Below the pieces are notes generated by a model that was given only the letters and a program-made list of their open reading frames with translations, searched no databases and had not been told where the DNA came from. The position numbers were made by a program, and so were the translations under genes. Shown here one piece after another: positions 23,880 to 31,978 of a stretch of 64,000 nucleotides of DNA (position 1 is the stretch's first letter; each line of letters begins with the position of its first letter). The stretch is from Allobosea lupini (GTDB lineage: Bacteria; Pseudomonadota; Alphaproteobacteria; Rhizobiales; Beijerinckiaceae), in NCBI RefSeq assembly GCF_900109525.1, contig NZ_FOAN01000010.1:62001-126000 (forward strand), in the 5' to 3' direction.

Positions 23880-24878
23880 TCAGCCACCGAACCTGTCGCG
23901 CCAGGCCGGCTTGGCGCCCGCAAAGGGCAGGGCGCTGGCTGAGTATACCGCCCGCGCCACGGCGCGCGCCAGCACGTCGGCGGCGGTGGCACAGAGTTCG
24001 GTCAGGGCATAGGCATCCGACGGGGCGCCGCTATGGCCGGTCGCGGCGGCGAAGACGACGTCGCCGTCGAGCGGGGCGTGCACGGGGCGCAGTGCCCGCG
24101 CCAGCCCGTCATGGGCGCAGAGCGCCATACGCTTGGCCTGTGCCTTGGTCAGCACGGCGTCGGTCGCGACCAAGGCGATGGTGGTGTTGGCGCCGGGCCC
24201 ACCTTTGAAACGCAGGCCGAGGTCCTCAGGTGGGATCGTAGTCGGCCAGCCGCGGCCGCCGAACTCGGCGCCTTGCTCGTAAGGCGCGGCCCAGAAATGC
24301 GGGCTATCGCCGATCGTCGCCGTGCCGACGGCGTTGACCGCGACCAGCGCGCCGACGACCTGGCCGGTCGCCGCCCTCGCACTGGCCGAGCCGAGCCCGC
24401 CCTTGAGATTGGCTGTGGTCGCGCCGAAGCCGGCGCCGACGCTGCCGAGCGTGAACTCGGCCGCAGCGGCGGCGCTCGCAGTCTCTGCAAGCGCGCGATA
24501 GGGCGCCTCGCCCTCGCCGCGGGCGAAGGGCTTGTCGCCGCCATTGGCGAGGTCGAACAGGATCGCCTGCGGCACGATCGGCACGCGATACCCGCCGATC
24601 GGGAAGCCGCGTCCTTGCCGCGCCAGCCAGCTCAGGGCGCCATCGGCAGCGGATAGGCCCCAGATCGAGCCGCCGGAGAGGACGATCCCGTCGACATGCT
24701 CGACCGTCATGCCCGGCTCGAGCAAGGCCGTGTCGCGCGTGCCGGGCGCGCCGCCGAGCACGGCGACGGAAGCGATGCTCGGCCGCTCGAACAGGGCGAC
24801 GGTGACCCCGGTCGCGGCAGCGGAATCCTCGGCATTGCCCACGAGGACGCCCCGAACATCGGTGATGAGATTGCGCAT
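23880..24878 (-). CDS. P1-family (DmpA/BapA-like) self-processing aminopeptidase
   Basis: I use ATG 24878 (MRNLITDVRGVLVGNAEDSA) because family members start this way; in-frame starts at 24914 and 24923 exist and no ribosome site decides. The protein is about 332 residues. GIVLSGGSIWGLSAADG and the cleavage region LKGGLGSAS near residue 165 are family motifs, the serine after GGLG being the expected nucleophile freed by self-cleavage. It would remove N-terminal residues from small peptides or amides. It heads a three-gene minus-strand unit with the ATP12 and DUF1801 genes. Confidence 0.88.
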   Translation of the reverse strand: MRNLITDVRGVLVGNAEDSAAATGVTVALFERPSIASVAVLGGAPGTRDTALLEPGMTVEHVDGIVLSGGSIWGLSAADGALSWLARQGRGFPIGGYRVPIVPQAILFDLANGGDKPFARGEGEAPYRALAETASAAAAAEFTLGSVGAGFGATTANLKGGLGSASARAATGQVVGALVAVNAVGTATIGDSPHFWAAPYEQGAEFGGRGWPTTIPPEDLGLRFKGGPGANTTIALVATDAVLTKAQAKRMALCAHDGLARALRPVHAPLDGDVVFAAATGHSGAPSDAYALTELCATAADVLARAVARAVYSASALPFAGAKPAWRDRFGG

Positions 24879-25119
24879 GGCTGAAGCTCGTTGCGGATTC
24901 GGCGCGGTGATCATTGCCGGCATGCTGCGCCGATTCGGCGTAGCGCGGCGACCCTGATGGAACTTACCGCTCGTCGGCGCGTCGTGCCGACATTACGATC
25001 TTGTCATGCGTGCGCCATGGCCGGGTCAGGCCGTCCGAGGCATCGTGGCGACATCGCGACCCGGCTTCGAGACCCGCAAAGCGACCCGTTGTTGTAGACA
25101 CCACAATCGGAGACCTCGC

Positions 25120-25788
25120 ATGAAACGTATCGCCCTCATCGTCGCCTCCAGCGCTGCGGCTGTCGCTGCGACCCTGGCGATCGCACAGCCGCAGCCGATC
25201 CCGCCCGCTCCGGGCAGCAATCCGCCGGGTCAGCAGCAGAACGAGACGCGCGGTGATCGTGCGGATCGCGGTGACCGCACCGACCGGCGCGAGGAATGGC
25301 GCCAGCGCCGCGCCGAGCGGGCGACCGCACGGATGAACGAGCGCCTCGCCCAGCTGCGCACCGACCTCAAGCTCAAGCCCGAGCAGGTGCCGGCCTTCGA
25401 GAAGCTGGAAGCGCTGATCAAGCGCAATGCCGAGCAGCGCCAGGAGCGCTTTGCCAAGATGCGCGAGCAGCGCGAGACCTTCCGCGACGCCGACATCATG
25501 GAGCGGCTCGACATGATGGCGAACCGCCAGGGCGAGCGCGCGGCCCGCAGCAAGGAGATGGCGGATGCGGTGCGCCCGCTCTGGTCGACGCTGTCGGACG
25601 AGCAGAAGACCGTGGCACGCCGGGCCGTGCGCCAGGCGATGTCGGAAGGCCGCGAGCGGATGCGCGAGATGCGTGGGCGCTCGATGGAATGGCATGGCCG
25701 GGGCGGCGATCGTGACCGCTATGGCGATGACGATCGGGGACCGCGCCGCTGGCGCGACCGCGGCCATGACGACGACGATCGCGGCTGA
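25120..25788 (+). CDS. Spy/CpxP-like periplasmic LTxxQ-type protein
   Basis: ATG 25120 begins a signal peptide (MKRIALIVASSAAAVAATLA, IAQ) and a 222-residue product. The body is highly charged and helical: two repeats resembling the Spy LTxxQ element, LKPEQVPAFEKLEALIKRNA and LSDEQKTVARRAVRQAMSEG, with an N-terminal proline-rich linker and a tail rich in R, D and H. Spy-like proteins act as periplasmic chaperones or metal-stress sensors. A strong terminator follows the stop, so it is a single-gene unit. Confidence 0.83.
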   Translation: MKRIALIVASSAAAVAATLAIAQPQPIPPAPGSNPPGQQQNETRGDRADRGDRTDRREEWRQRRAERATARMNERLAQLRTDLKLKPEQVPAFEKLEALIKRNAEQRQERFAKMREQRETFRDADIMERLDMMANRQGERAARSKEMADAVRPLWSTLSDEQKTVARRAVRQAMSEGRERMREMRGRSMEWHGRGGDRDRYGDDDRGPRRWRDRGHDDDDRG

Positions 25789-25809
25789 TTGCCTGCTGTC
25801 GGAAATGAG

Positions 25810-25837
25810 AAGGGCGGCCGCGGGGCCGCCCTTTTTT
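25810..25837 (+). terminator. rho-independent terminator after the Spy-like gene
   Basis: AAGGGCGGCC (25810-25819), loop GCGG, and GGCCGCCCTT (25824-25833) form a perfect 10-bp stem followed by a run of T ending at 25837. Confidence 0.9.
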
Positions 25838-25852
25838 GTTTGAGCCCCTCAA

Positions 25853-25970
25853 GCCCTCATCTTGAGGAGATCGCGTCAGCGGCCGTCTCGAAGGATGCTC
25901 CAGCTGGTTCCGGAGCTTCCTGGACGATCCTTCGAGACGCAGCCCGAAGCCTGCTCCTCAGGATGAGGGC
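25853..25970. repeat. nested inverted-repeat element
   Basis: Outer arms GCCCTCATCTTGAGGAG (25853-25869) and CTCCTCAGGATGAGGGC (25954-25970) match at 16 of 17 positions. Inner arms CGTCTCGAAGGAT (25884-25896) and ATCCTTCGAGACG (25927-25939) are a perfect 13-bp pair. The whole could fold as a long cruciform-like hairpin. Short elements of this type are scattered in intergenic DNA of related genomes; I see no coding capacity. Confidence 0.75.
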
Positions 25971-25992
25971 TCGAGGTGAGTATTCGGACTGC

Positions 25993-26238
25993 TCAGGTGC
26001 CGACGGCGTCCTTGACGCATTTCGTCGTGAAGCTGGTCTTGGCGGCGCCCGCCAGCTTCTTGTCGGCCGCCTGCTTGTCGCAAGCCGCGCCGGCGTCCTT
26101 CTCGCATTTGGTCACGAAGCTGGTCTTGGCCGCACCGGCGAGCTTCTTCGCTCCGGCCTGCGCATTGCAGCTCGGGCTCTGGGCGACGGCGGCACTGGAC
26201 AGGCCGATGGCGAGGGCAGCGAGGATAAGCGTCTTCAT
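25993..26238 (-). CDS. PsiF-repeat exported small protein
   Basis: ATG 26238 starts MKTLILAALAIGLSSAAVAQ, a signal peptide, and the 81-residue product is then two near-identical units: KKLAGAAKTSFVTKCEKDA and KKLAGAAKTSFTTKC, each with cysteines spaced as in PsiF repeats. PsiF is a phosphate-starvation protein in enterobacteria with no known activity. The mature protein is tiny and basic. It is alone, convergent with a palindromic element. Confidence 0.82.
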   Translation of the reverse strand: MKTLILAALAIGLSSAAVAQSPSCNAQAGAKKLAGAAKTSFVTKCEKDAGAACDKQAADKKLAGAAKTSFTTKCVKDAVGT

Positions 26239-26520
26239 GGCGGGATGATCCCTGTGGCGGGACAAGGATGCTAACCTGAGTCGCGACGCAGCGTCATCGC
26301 GCAGGCAGAATGTGCAGGTCGTCGGTCCAGCGCGCCGATTTCGCGAATCGGGCCAGAGCGTTGCCGCGCTCGGCTGAGAGGTTGAATCAATGCCCGAGGC
26401 GCAAGCGACCGCGCCTGCCGGCGAGATCGGGTCCCCTTCATTGAACCGTCACATCCTGCCCGCTATAGGCGGCCGGGTTGCGGCAGTCGGAAGCGCGCCG
26501 CCGTTACCGGGGGCAGGCGC

Positions 26521-27237
26521 ATGCGCTTCATCCAGACCTTCGAGCTCTATCCCTTCCTCGATTCGGTCGTCAGCCTGCTTGCCGCCTTCGTGCTGGGCGC
26601 GCTGATCGGGGCCGAGCGTCAATATCGCCAGCGAACCGCGGGCCTGCGCACCACCGTGCTGGTCGCGGTCGGCGCCGCCGCCTTCGTCGATCTCGCCGTG
26701 CGGCTCGCCGGGGCGGATGGCGCGATCCGCGTCATCGCCTATGTCGTCTCCGGCATCGGCTTCCTGGGCGCCGGCGTGATCATGAAGGAGGGGATGAACG
26801 TCCGCGGCCTCAACACCGCGGCGACGCTCTGGTGCGCGGCCGCGGTCGGCGCCTGTACCGGCGCCGACATGGTGGCGGAAGGGGCGCTGGCGACGGTCTT
26901 CGTCATCGCCGGCAACACCTTGCTGCGGCCGCTGGTCAACGCGATCAACCGCATCCCGATCAACGAAAAGGCCTCGGAGGCGACCTATGAGGTCGTCGTC
27001 ACCACCAATCCGGAAGCGCTGCCGTCCGTGCGCGAAAAGATGGTCGAGCTGCTCGAGCAGGCCAATTACCCGGTCGGCGACGTCAAGACCGTCGAGCGCG
27101 GCGAGGATGCCATCGAGATCGTCGCGACGCTGATCAGCACGGCGGTCGAGCGCAAGGAGCTCGATGCCGTCGTCGAGCGGATCGAACGCGTGGCTGGCGT
27201 GACCCACGCGACCTGGGAGAGCAGCACCAGCGATTGA
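26521..27237 (+). CDS. MgtC/SapB-family membrane protein
   Basis: The 238-residue protein has an N-terminal membrane part with LAAFVLGALIGAERQYRQR, TAGLRTTVLVAVGAAAFVDL and GIGFLGAGVIMKEGMNVRGL, then NTAATLWCAAAVGACTGADM, the core MgtC signature. The C-terminal 90 residues (YEVVVTTNPEALPSVREKMV) form a soluble ACT-like domain, as in full-length MgtC. MgtC proteins affect magnesium starvation survival and ATP synthase activity. The 280-nt upstream interval may hold a leader, but I cannot identify a sensor. Confidence 0.9.
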   Translation: MRFIQTFELYPFLDSVVSLLAAFVLGALIGAERQYRQRTAGLRTTVLVAVGAAAFVDLAVRLAGADGAIRVIAYVVSGIGFLGAGVIMKEGMNVRGLNTAATLWCAAAVGACTGADMVAEGALATVFVIAGNTLLRPLVNAINRIPINEKASEATYEVVVTTNPEALPSVREKMVELLEQANYPVGDVKTVERGEDAIEIVATLISTAVERKELDAVVERIERVAGVTHATWESSTSD

Positions 27238-27246
27238 GCGCTGCCC

Positions 27247-27753
27247 TCAGCGCCTGACGATGCGGTTCTCGACGCCCGAGGTCGAGATGCTCGGCTCCCG
27301 GACATCGGCGGCGGACGTCCAGCTCAGGCTGTTCTTGACGCCGCCGACCTGGATCTTCGCCGGTCCGGTCAGCTCCAGATCGATCGTATGATCGGCGCCT
27401 GAGACATCGATCTCGGCCGCGGTCTCGCCGGCGTGGACCTTGGTCGAGACCGTGTTCTCGGCCGTCTCGACGGTGAGGCTGCCGGTCGAGCCGCCGTTCG
27501 CCTTGTTCTGAGCGCCGCTGACCGCGAGCGAGGTGGAATCCTCGAAACTGACCTTGTGGCCGCTGCCGTGGATGCCGATCGCGCCGCAGCTTCCCTTGAG
27601 CTCGACCGTATGGCCCTGGCCGGTGATGGCGACATCTTCGCCATTGCAGGTGAAGTCGCGCGACTGGCCGACGCCGGCGATGCTGATTTCGCCTGCAACA
27701 GCGAGTGTCGGGGCGGCGAGCACAACGAGCAGAATGGGAAGGGTCGGTTTCAA
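27247..27753 (-). CDS. DUF3060-family exported beta-repeat protein
   Basis: The 168-residue protein starts with a signal peptide (MKPTLPILLVVLAAPTLAVA) and continues with short repeating strands such as SIAGVGQSRDFTCNGEDVAI, TGQGHTVELKGSCG, IGIHGSGHKVSFEDS and VSGADHTIDLELTG, the pattern of DUF3060 right-handed beta-repeat proteins. Two cysteines (in FTCNGE and GSCGAI) may pair. Likely periplasmic; function unknown. It converges with mgtC, 9 nt apart. Confidence 0.82.
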   Translation of the reverse strand: MKPTLPILLVVLAAPTLAVAGEISIAGVGQSRDFTCNGEDVAITGQGHTVELKGSCGAIGIHGSGHKVSFEDSTSLAVSGAQNKANGGSTGSLTVETAENTVSTKVHAGETAAEIDVSGADHTIDLELTGPAKIQVGGVKNSLSWTSAADVREPSISTSGVENRIVRR

Positions 27754-27955
27754 GGGCCTTCTCCTTTGGCGACCACCAGGCAGCCCAGGGCGGCTGCCAT
27801 CAGCCTGCCTGACGGCGAACTATGGCCGTGATGAGGAGGCTCCCGAGCAGGCGGGTGGCGCTCGCTGTCGGGTGCGCCGGCGCAATCGGAGGTTGATCGG
27901 CGTGGGAACGACGGTAACGTCCGCTCCGTGGCATTCGGGAGGCGGGGACGGAATG

Positions 27956-28891
27956 AAGCCTATCGCGCAGGACTGCAGCCTGGCAGCTGCGGCTCTCCTT
28001 TTCGGCTTGGTTCTTGCCCCGGGCGCGAGCCTCGCAGACGGCCCGCTCCCTGCGTTCCGGACGAGCTTCGCGACGAACTGCCTGAGCTCGAAAGACTGGA
28101 AGATTTCCGGGCAGCTCGACAAGGCGGTGCGGGCCGATCGCATCCGCTGCGTCGACGCCGAGCGGGCCGGGCAGGAGAGGCCGGCGCTCGCGATCACGGT
28201 GAAGCCCGGCGACGCCTACGACCCCAATCCCGGCTCGACGCCGACCGAGCGGTCGGAAGTCCAGATGACCGCCGAGCTGATCCGTTTCGACGCGACGAGC
28301 TGGTACAGCTTCCGTTTCCGGGTCGAGAGCCCGTGGGCGCCGCGGCGCAACCGCACGGTGATCCAGCAGATCAAGCAGAACATCGACCTGCGCTACGAGA
28401 AGGGCCGGGGCGGCGAGGAGATCTGCGACGCCGCGAACCCGCTGTTCAAGATCGAAGTCGACTCGGACAACGGCAAGCCGGTGTTCCGGACCAAGACGGC
28501 GGGGACCGAAATCTGCGGCGACAGTGTCGGCCAGGCGCAGCTCTGCGGCGACTGGCCGGTCGAGCCGGATCGCTGGCACCGCGTCAACGTCATGATCCGG
28601 CCGAGCCAGCAGGCAGGCGACAGCCGCCTCAGGCTCTGGCTCGACGGGCGCGCCTGCCCGGAGTTCCGCGGCGTGCTCGGCTATCCGCGCTATGGCACGG
28701 TGAAGGACGGCAAGCCCTTCATCGACACGCAGCCGCGCTTCGGCATCTATCGCGACGCGCTGCCCGATGTCAGCCAGACGATCCTGTTCGACGACATCGC
28801 CTTCTGGACGCAGGACCCGGCCGGCCATCCGGGCTGGGACGGGATCGCCGATACGCGTCCCGATCAGCCGATGGTGCAGGCCAATCGCTAG
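27956..28891 (+). CDS. secreted polysaccharide lyase (heparin-lyase I-like fold)
   Basis: ATG 27956 follows GGAGGCGGGG and gives 311 residues with a signal peptide ending PGASLADG. The central part has STPTERSEVQMTAELIRFDA, SWYSFRFRVESPW, VIQQIKQN and the late WLDGRACPEFRGVLGY and YPRYGT, the jelly-roll pattern of heparin lyase I-like polysaccharide lyases. Six cysteines could form disulphides. It probably cuts an acidic polysaccharide in the periplasm or outside the cell. No transporter or partner enzyme is adjacent, so the polymer is unknown. Confidence 0.82.
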   Translation, partial: KPIAQDCSLAAAALLFGLVLAPGASLADGPLPAFRTSFATNCLSSKDWKISGQLDKAVRADRIRCVDAERAGQERPALAITVKPGDAYDPNPGSTPTERSEVQMTAELIRFDATSWYSFRFRVESPWAPRRNRTVIQQIKQNIDLRYEKGRGGEEICDAANPLFKIEVDSDNGKPVFRTKTAGTEICGDSVGQAQLCGDWPVEPDRWHRVNVMIRPSQQAGDSRLRLWLDGRACPEFRGVLGYPRYGTVKDGKPFIDTQPRFGIYRDALPDVSQTILFDDIAFWTQDPAGHPGWDGIADTRPDQPMVQANR

Positions 28892-29125
28892 CTCGCATCG
28901 CGGCTAGAGCGGTCATCCACCATGCAGGATCGCCCGCGCCCTCGACCGGGTGCGAGGCGGCGGTCCTCCCTTGCCGGAAGAGCGACATGCCAAAATGAGG
29001 AGTCCACATTCCGGCTCGATGCTCTAGCATTCCGTTGGGTCCGGGGCGGATCGATCGTGGAAAAACGGCTTCGTTAGACGGCTGCTGCGTATCGAGACCG
29101 AATATGCTTCACGTGGAGTCTCGTC

Positions 29126-30094
29126 ATGGGCAACATCGCGCAGTTCACGCCGGTCGACTACATCAAGCGCCTGCATAGTCTTTCAGTTCCTGGTTATGAT
29201 GGAACTGTCGCAATAACGCGATACATGTCGGCTAATCCTGCCTATGGCGGTAATGCCCGCCCGGCCGACTTGCTGAACGCAATCGCCGCCGCGGTGAAGA
29301 AGCGTACCGATCTGGCAGCGAAGACGAAGGTCGACGGCTATGCTCGCGTCTTCACCGGGCAGGGCGATCCCGACGGTTTCATCAATGTCATGAGCCTCGT
29401 CGTCGAGCTGCGCGAGGAGCTCATGAAGACCAAGGCCCTGGCCGAGCCGCTGAAGAAGGGCAACTATCTGCAGGAGCTCTGCGACAGGGGCGTCTTCGGC
29501 ATGGACTGCATCGGCTTCGTCGGGACGTACATGTCGGAATCCTGCCTCGAGCCGAGCTATCCCGGCGGGCGACCGCTCGACTACACGGCCAAGTTTCCGC
29601 CGATCAAGGATGTCGACGAGATCGAGCAGTACAGCGTCGTGATGAAGGCTGACGGCCAGCATATCCAGATGATCAACGACTATGAGCTTCTGGCGAACGG
29701 TACGCTGAAGGTCGATCTCTGCCAGTCGGCCAGCTGGGCTGGTCCATTTGATTCGAAGAAGGGATACGGGCCGCAGTTCAATGGCGGCGTCCTGCTCCGC
29801 CCCGGGGGCGGCAGCTACCTCCCCGTCGAAGCATTCCGGGCCGCGATGGCCAAGTTCAAGCAGCAGAACAGCGATCCCAAGGCGATCGTGGCCAAGGAGA
29901 AGGAACTCCGCAAGGAAATGACGGAAACGAACCGGAAGTTCGGCTTCTGTGGTGGCGCGATCTTCCAGCTTGGCGGAGACGGCAGCCCGCCGAACCCGGT
30001 TTCCGGCTCGGTCTATATCGGCGTGATGAAGGGCGGCGGAATCCGGATCAAGACACCGCGGGACTGGTCGGCCGTGGAATACCAGCAGCGCTGA
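29126..30094 (+). CDS. hypothetical protein with an NlpC/P60-like cysteine motif
   Basis: The 322-residue product has no clear signal peptide and matches no family I can name. A motif GVFGMDCIGFVGTYM near residues 123-137 resembles the catalytic DCSGFV of NlpC/P60 cysteine peptidases. It is followed about 50 residues later by ADGQHIQMINDYEL, where a histidine could complete a dyad. The C-terminal third has a glycine-rich stretch (FNGGVLLRPGGGSYLP) and a charged helix (KAIVAKEKELRKEMTETNRK). It has no partner gene and is followed by the rpsD terminator region. A peptidase role is conjecture. Confidence 0.75.
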   Translation: MGNIAQFTPVDYIKRLHSLSVPGYDGTVAITRYMSANPAYGGNARPADLLNAIAAAVKKRTDLAAKTKVDGYARVFTGQGDPDGFINVMSLVVELREELMKTKALAEPLKKGNYLQELCDRGVFGMDCIGFVGTYMSESCLEPSYPGGRPLDYTAKFPPIKDVDEIEQYSVVMKADGQHIQMINDYELLANGTLKVDLCQSASWAGPFDSKKGYGPQFNGGVLLRPGGGSYLPVEAFRAAMAKFKQQNSDPKAIVAKEKELRKEMTETNRKFGFCGGAIFQLGGDGSPPNPVSGSVYIGVMKGGGIRIKTPRDWSAVEYQQR

Positions 30095-30108
30095 GACAGC
30101 GAGCCGAT

Positions 30109-30140
30109 AAAAAAGGAGAGGGCGATGTTTCGCCCTCTCC
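30109..30140 (-). terminator. rho-independent terminator of rpsD
   Basis: GGAGAGGGCGA (30115-30125) pairs with TCGCCCTCTCC (30130-30140), loop TGTT. On the minus strand the stem is followed by six T (complement of 30109-30114). It lies 45 nt beyond the rpsD stop. Confidence 0.9.
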
Positions 30141-30184
30141 TGAAACGTTGACAGCAGCCGGACCGTGCAAACCGGTCCGAACGA

Positions 30185-30802
30185 TCAGCGCGAGTAGAAC
30201 TCGATGACCAGGTTCGGCTCCATCTGCACCGCATAGGGCACGTCCGACAGGGTCGGGGTGCGGGTGTAGGTGGCGGTCGACTTGGTGTGGTCGGCGTCGA
30301 TGTAGTCAGGCACGTCGCGCTCGGCGAGGGCGGCCGACTCGATGACGATGGCGAGCTGGCGCGAGCTCTCCTTGATCGCGATCACGTCGCCCGGCTTGAC
30401 CTGGTACGAGGCGATGTTGACGCGCTTGCCGTTCACGGTGATGTGGCCGTGATTGATGAACTGGCGGGCGGCGAAGACGGTCGGGACGAACTTGGCGCGG
30501 TAGATCACCGCGTCGAGACGGCGCTCGAGCAGGCCGACCAGGTTCTCGCCCGAGTCGCCCTTGAGGCGGATCGCCTCGGCGTAGTAGCGGCGGAACTGCT
30601 TCTCGGAGATCGAGCCGTAGTAGCCCTTCAGCTTCTGCTTGGCGCGCAGCTGGGTGCCGAAGTCGGACGGCTTGCCCTTGCGGCGCTGGCCGTGCTGGCC
30701 GGGGCCGTATTCGCGGCGGTTGACCGGGGACTTCGGGCGGCCCCAGATGTTCTGACCGAGACGGCGGTCAATCTTGTACTTCGCCTCATGGCGCTTCGAC
30801 AT
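30185..30802 (-). CDS. rpsD: 30S ribosomal protein S4
   Basis: The 205-residue product is unmistakable: [20 protein letters not shown], the [20 protein letters not shown] helix region, [20 protein letters not shown] and the S4 RNA-binding domain [21 protein letters not shown]4 binds 16S rRNA early in assembly and in many bacteria represses its own operon. Here it stands alone with its own terminator rather than in the alpha operon, as is usual in alphaproteobacteria. Confidence 0.98.
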   Translation of the reverse strand: MSKRHEAKYKIDRRLGQNIWGRPKSPVNRREYGPGQHGQRRKGKPSDFGTQLRAKQKLKGYYGSISEKQFRRYYAEAIRLKGDSGENLVGLLERRLDAVIYRAKFVPTVFAARQFINHGHITVNGKRVNIASYQVKPGDVIAIKESSRQLAIVIESAALAERDVPDYIDADHTKSTATYTRTPTLSDVPYAVQMEPNLVIEFYSR

Positions 30803-30906
30803 GTCGCGTGTCCTCTATGGTTCGCGAGTTGAGGACCGCGCCCTCCTCCTCCCCGTCTCCGGGGCGACAGATCCGGCTCGAGAAGACGAGCGGATCACGG
30901 GTGCGG

Positions 30907-30937
30907 AAAAAGCCACGCGGCCCCATGAGGAGCCGCG
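30907..30937 (-). terminator. probable terminator between murI and rpsD
   Basis: On the minus strand CGCGGCTCC, loop TCAT, GGGGCCGCG form a 9-bp stem (with one G-T pair; plus-strand 30916-30937), followed by TGGC and five T (complement of 30907-30911). It lies 50 nt beyond the murI stop. Confidence 0.55.
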
Positions 30938-30987
30938 CGACGCCGGCTTACAAGCACTGCCGGCGTGATTTGTCAAACCTTTCCGCG

Positions 30988-31854
30988 TCAGAGCGGCAGC
31001 GGCTCGGTGTCGATGCGCGCCAGGCCGAAGCCGGCGAGCGCGATATGGGCCGGGCCGGAGAGGCTGGTACCGTCGGTGAAGACGGCGACCGTCGAAGCCG
31101 CCTCCGGGCGCGGCTGCGCCGGTCCGAGCAATTGCTCCGTGCGCCGCGCGATCGCAGGGGCGGGGTCGATCCATTCGACCGGCCAGGGCGCAAGACGCTG
31201 CAGGCGCGGCAGCAGCAGCGGGTAATGCGTGCAGGCGAGCGTCACCACATCGGTGCGCCGGCCGTCGCGTGCGAAGAAGCAGGGCGCGATCTCGGCGGCG
31301 ATCATGGCATCGTCGACCGGCTCGCCCTTCAGCGCCGCTTCCGCCAGGGCGGCGAGGTTGCCGGCGCCGACCAGAATGACCTCGCAGCCGGCGGCATAGC
31401 GCTCGATCAGGTCGTGCGTGTAGTCGCGGGCGACGGTGCCGGGCGTCGCCAGCACCGAGATCAGTCCGCTGCGCGTGCGCTCCGCCGCGGATTTCACTGC
31501 CGGGACCGTGCCGACAAAGGGGATGGCGAAGCGGGCCCGGAGCGCCGGCAGCACCAAAGTGGAGGCGGTGTTGCAGGCGATGACGACGAGATCGGGATGG
31601 AAGCGGTCGACCAGACGCTCCATCACAGACAGTACTCGATCGACCAGCGCCTGCTCGCCGAGGCGGCCATAGGGGAAGGCGGCATCGTCCGCAGCGTAGA
31701 CGATGTCGGCATCGGGGCGCTGGCGCATAACCTCGCGCAGCACGGTGAGGCCGCCGAGACCGGAATCGAAGACGAGGATGGTCGGGGTTCGCAAGCAGAG
31801 CACCGGCGCGGCATAGCCGGCTCCGGCCAGAAGATCGACCCGCATCGCACTCAT
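30988..31854 (-). CDS. murI: glutamate racemase
   Basis: The 288-residue protein has TILVFDSGLGGLTVLREVMR near residue 25, the first catalytic cysteine region VVIACNTASTLVLPALRARF, and the second at DVVTLACTHYPLLLPRLQRL with C and H in place. It interconverts L- and D-glutamate for peptidoglycan. The first 23 residues before the conserved strand are longer than usual, so a later start is possible. It lies upstream of rpsD on the same strand with a likely terminator between. Confidence 0.95.
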   Translation of the reverse strand: MSAMRVDLLAGAGYAAPVLCLRTPTILVFDSGLGGLTVLREVMRQRPDADIVYAADDAAFPYGRLGEQALVDRVLSVMERLVDRFHPDLVVIACNTASTLVLPALRARFAIPFVGTVPAVKSAAERTRSGLISVLATPGTVARDYTHDLIERYAAGCEVILVGAGNLAALAEAALKGEPVDDAMIAAEIAPCFFARDGRRTDVVTLACTHYPLLLPRLQRLAPWPVEWIDPAPAIARRTEQLLGPAQPRPEAASTVAVFTDGTSLSGPAHIALAGFGLARIDTEPLPL

Positions 31855-31978
31855 ACCCGTCGCGCCCGGTAAGCTCTCGATTGGACGCCTGGCGAGTTAA
31901 GGAGCGGTGAACGCTTCGCTACGCGCCGTTTGATAATTTAGTTGACTCTGTCCGTTAATTGGCATTTCTCATCGCGGG

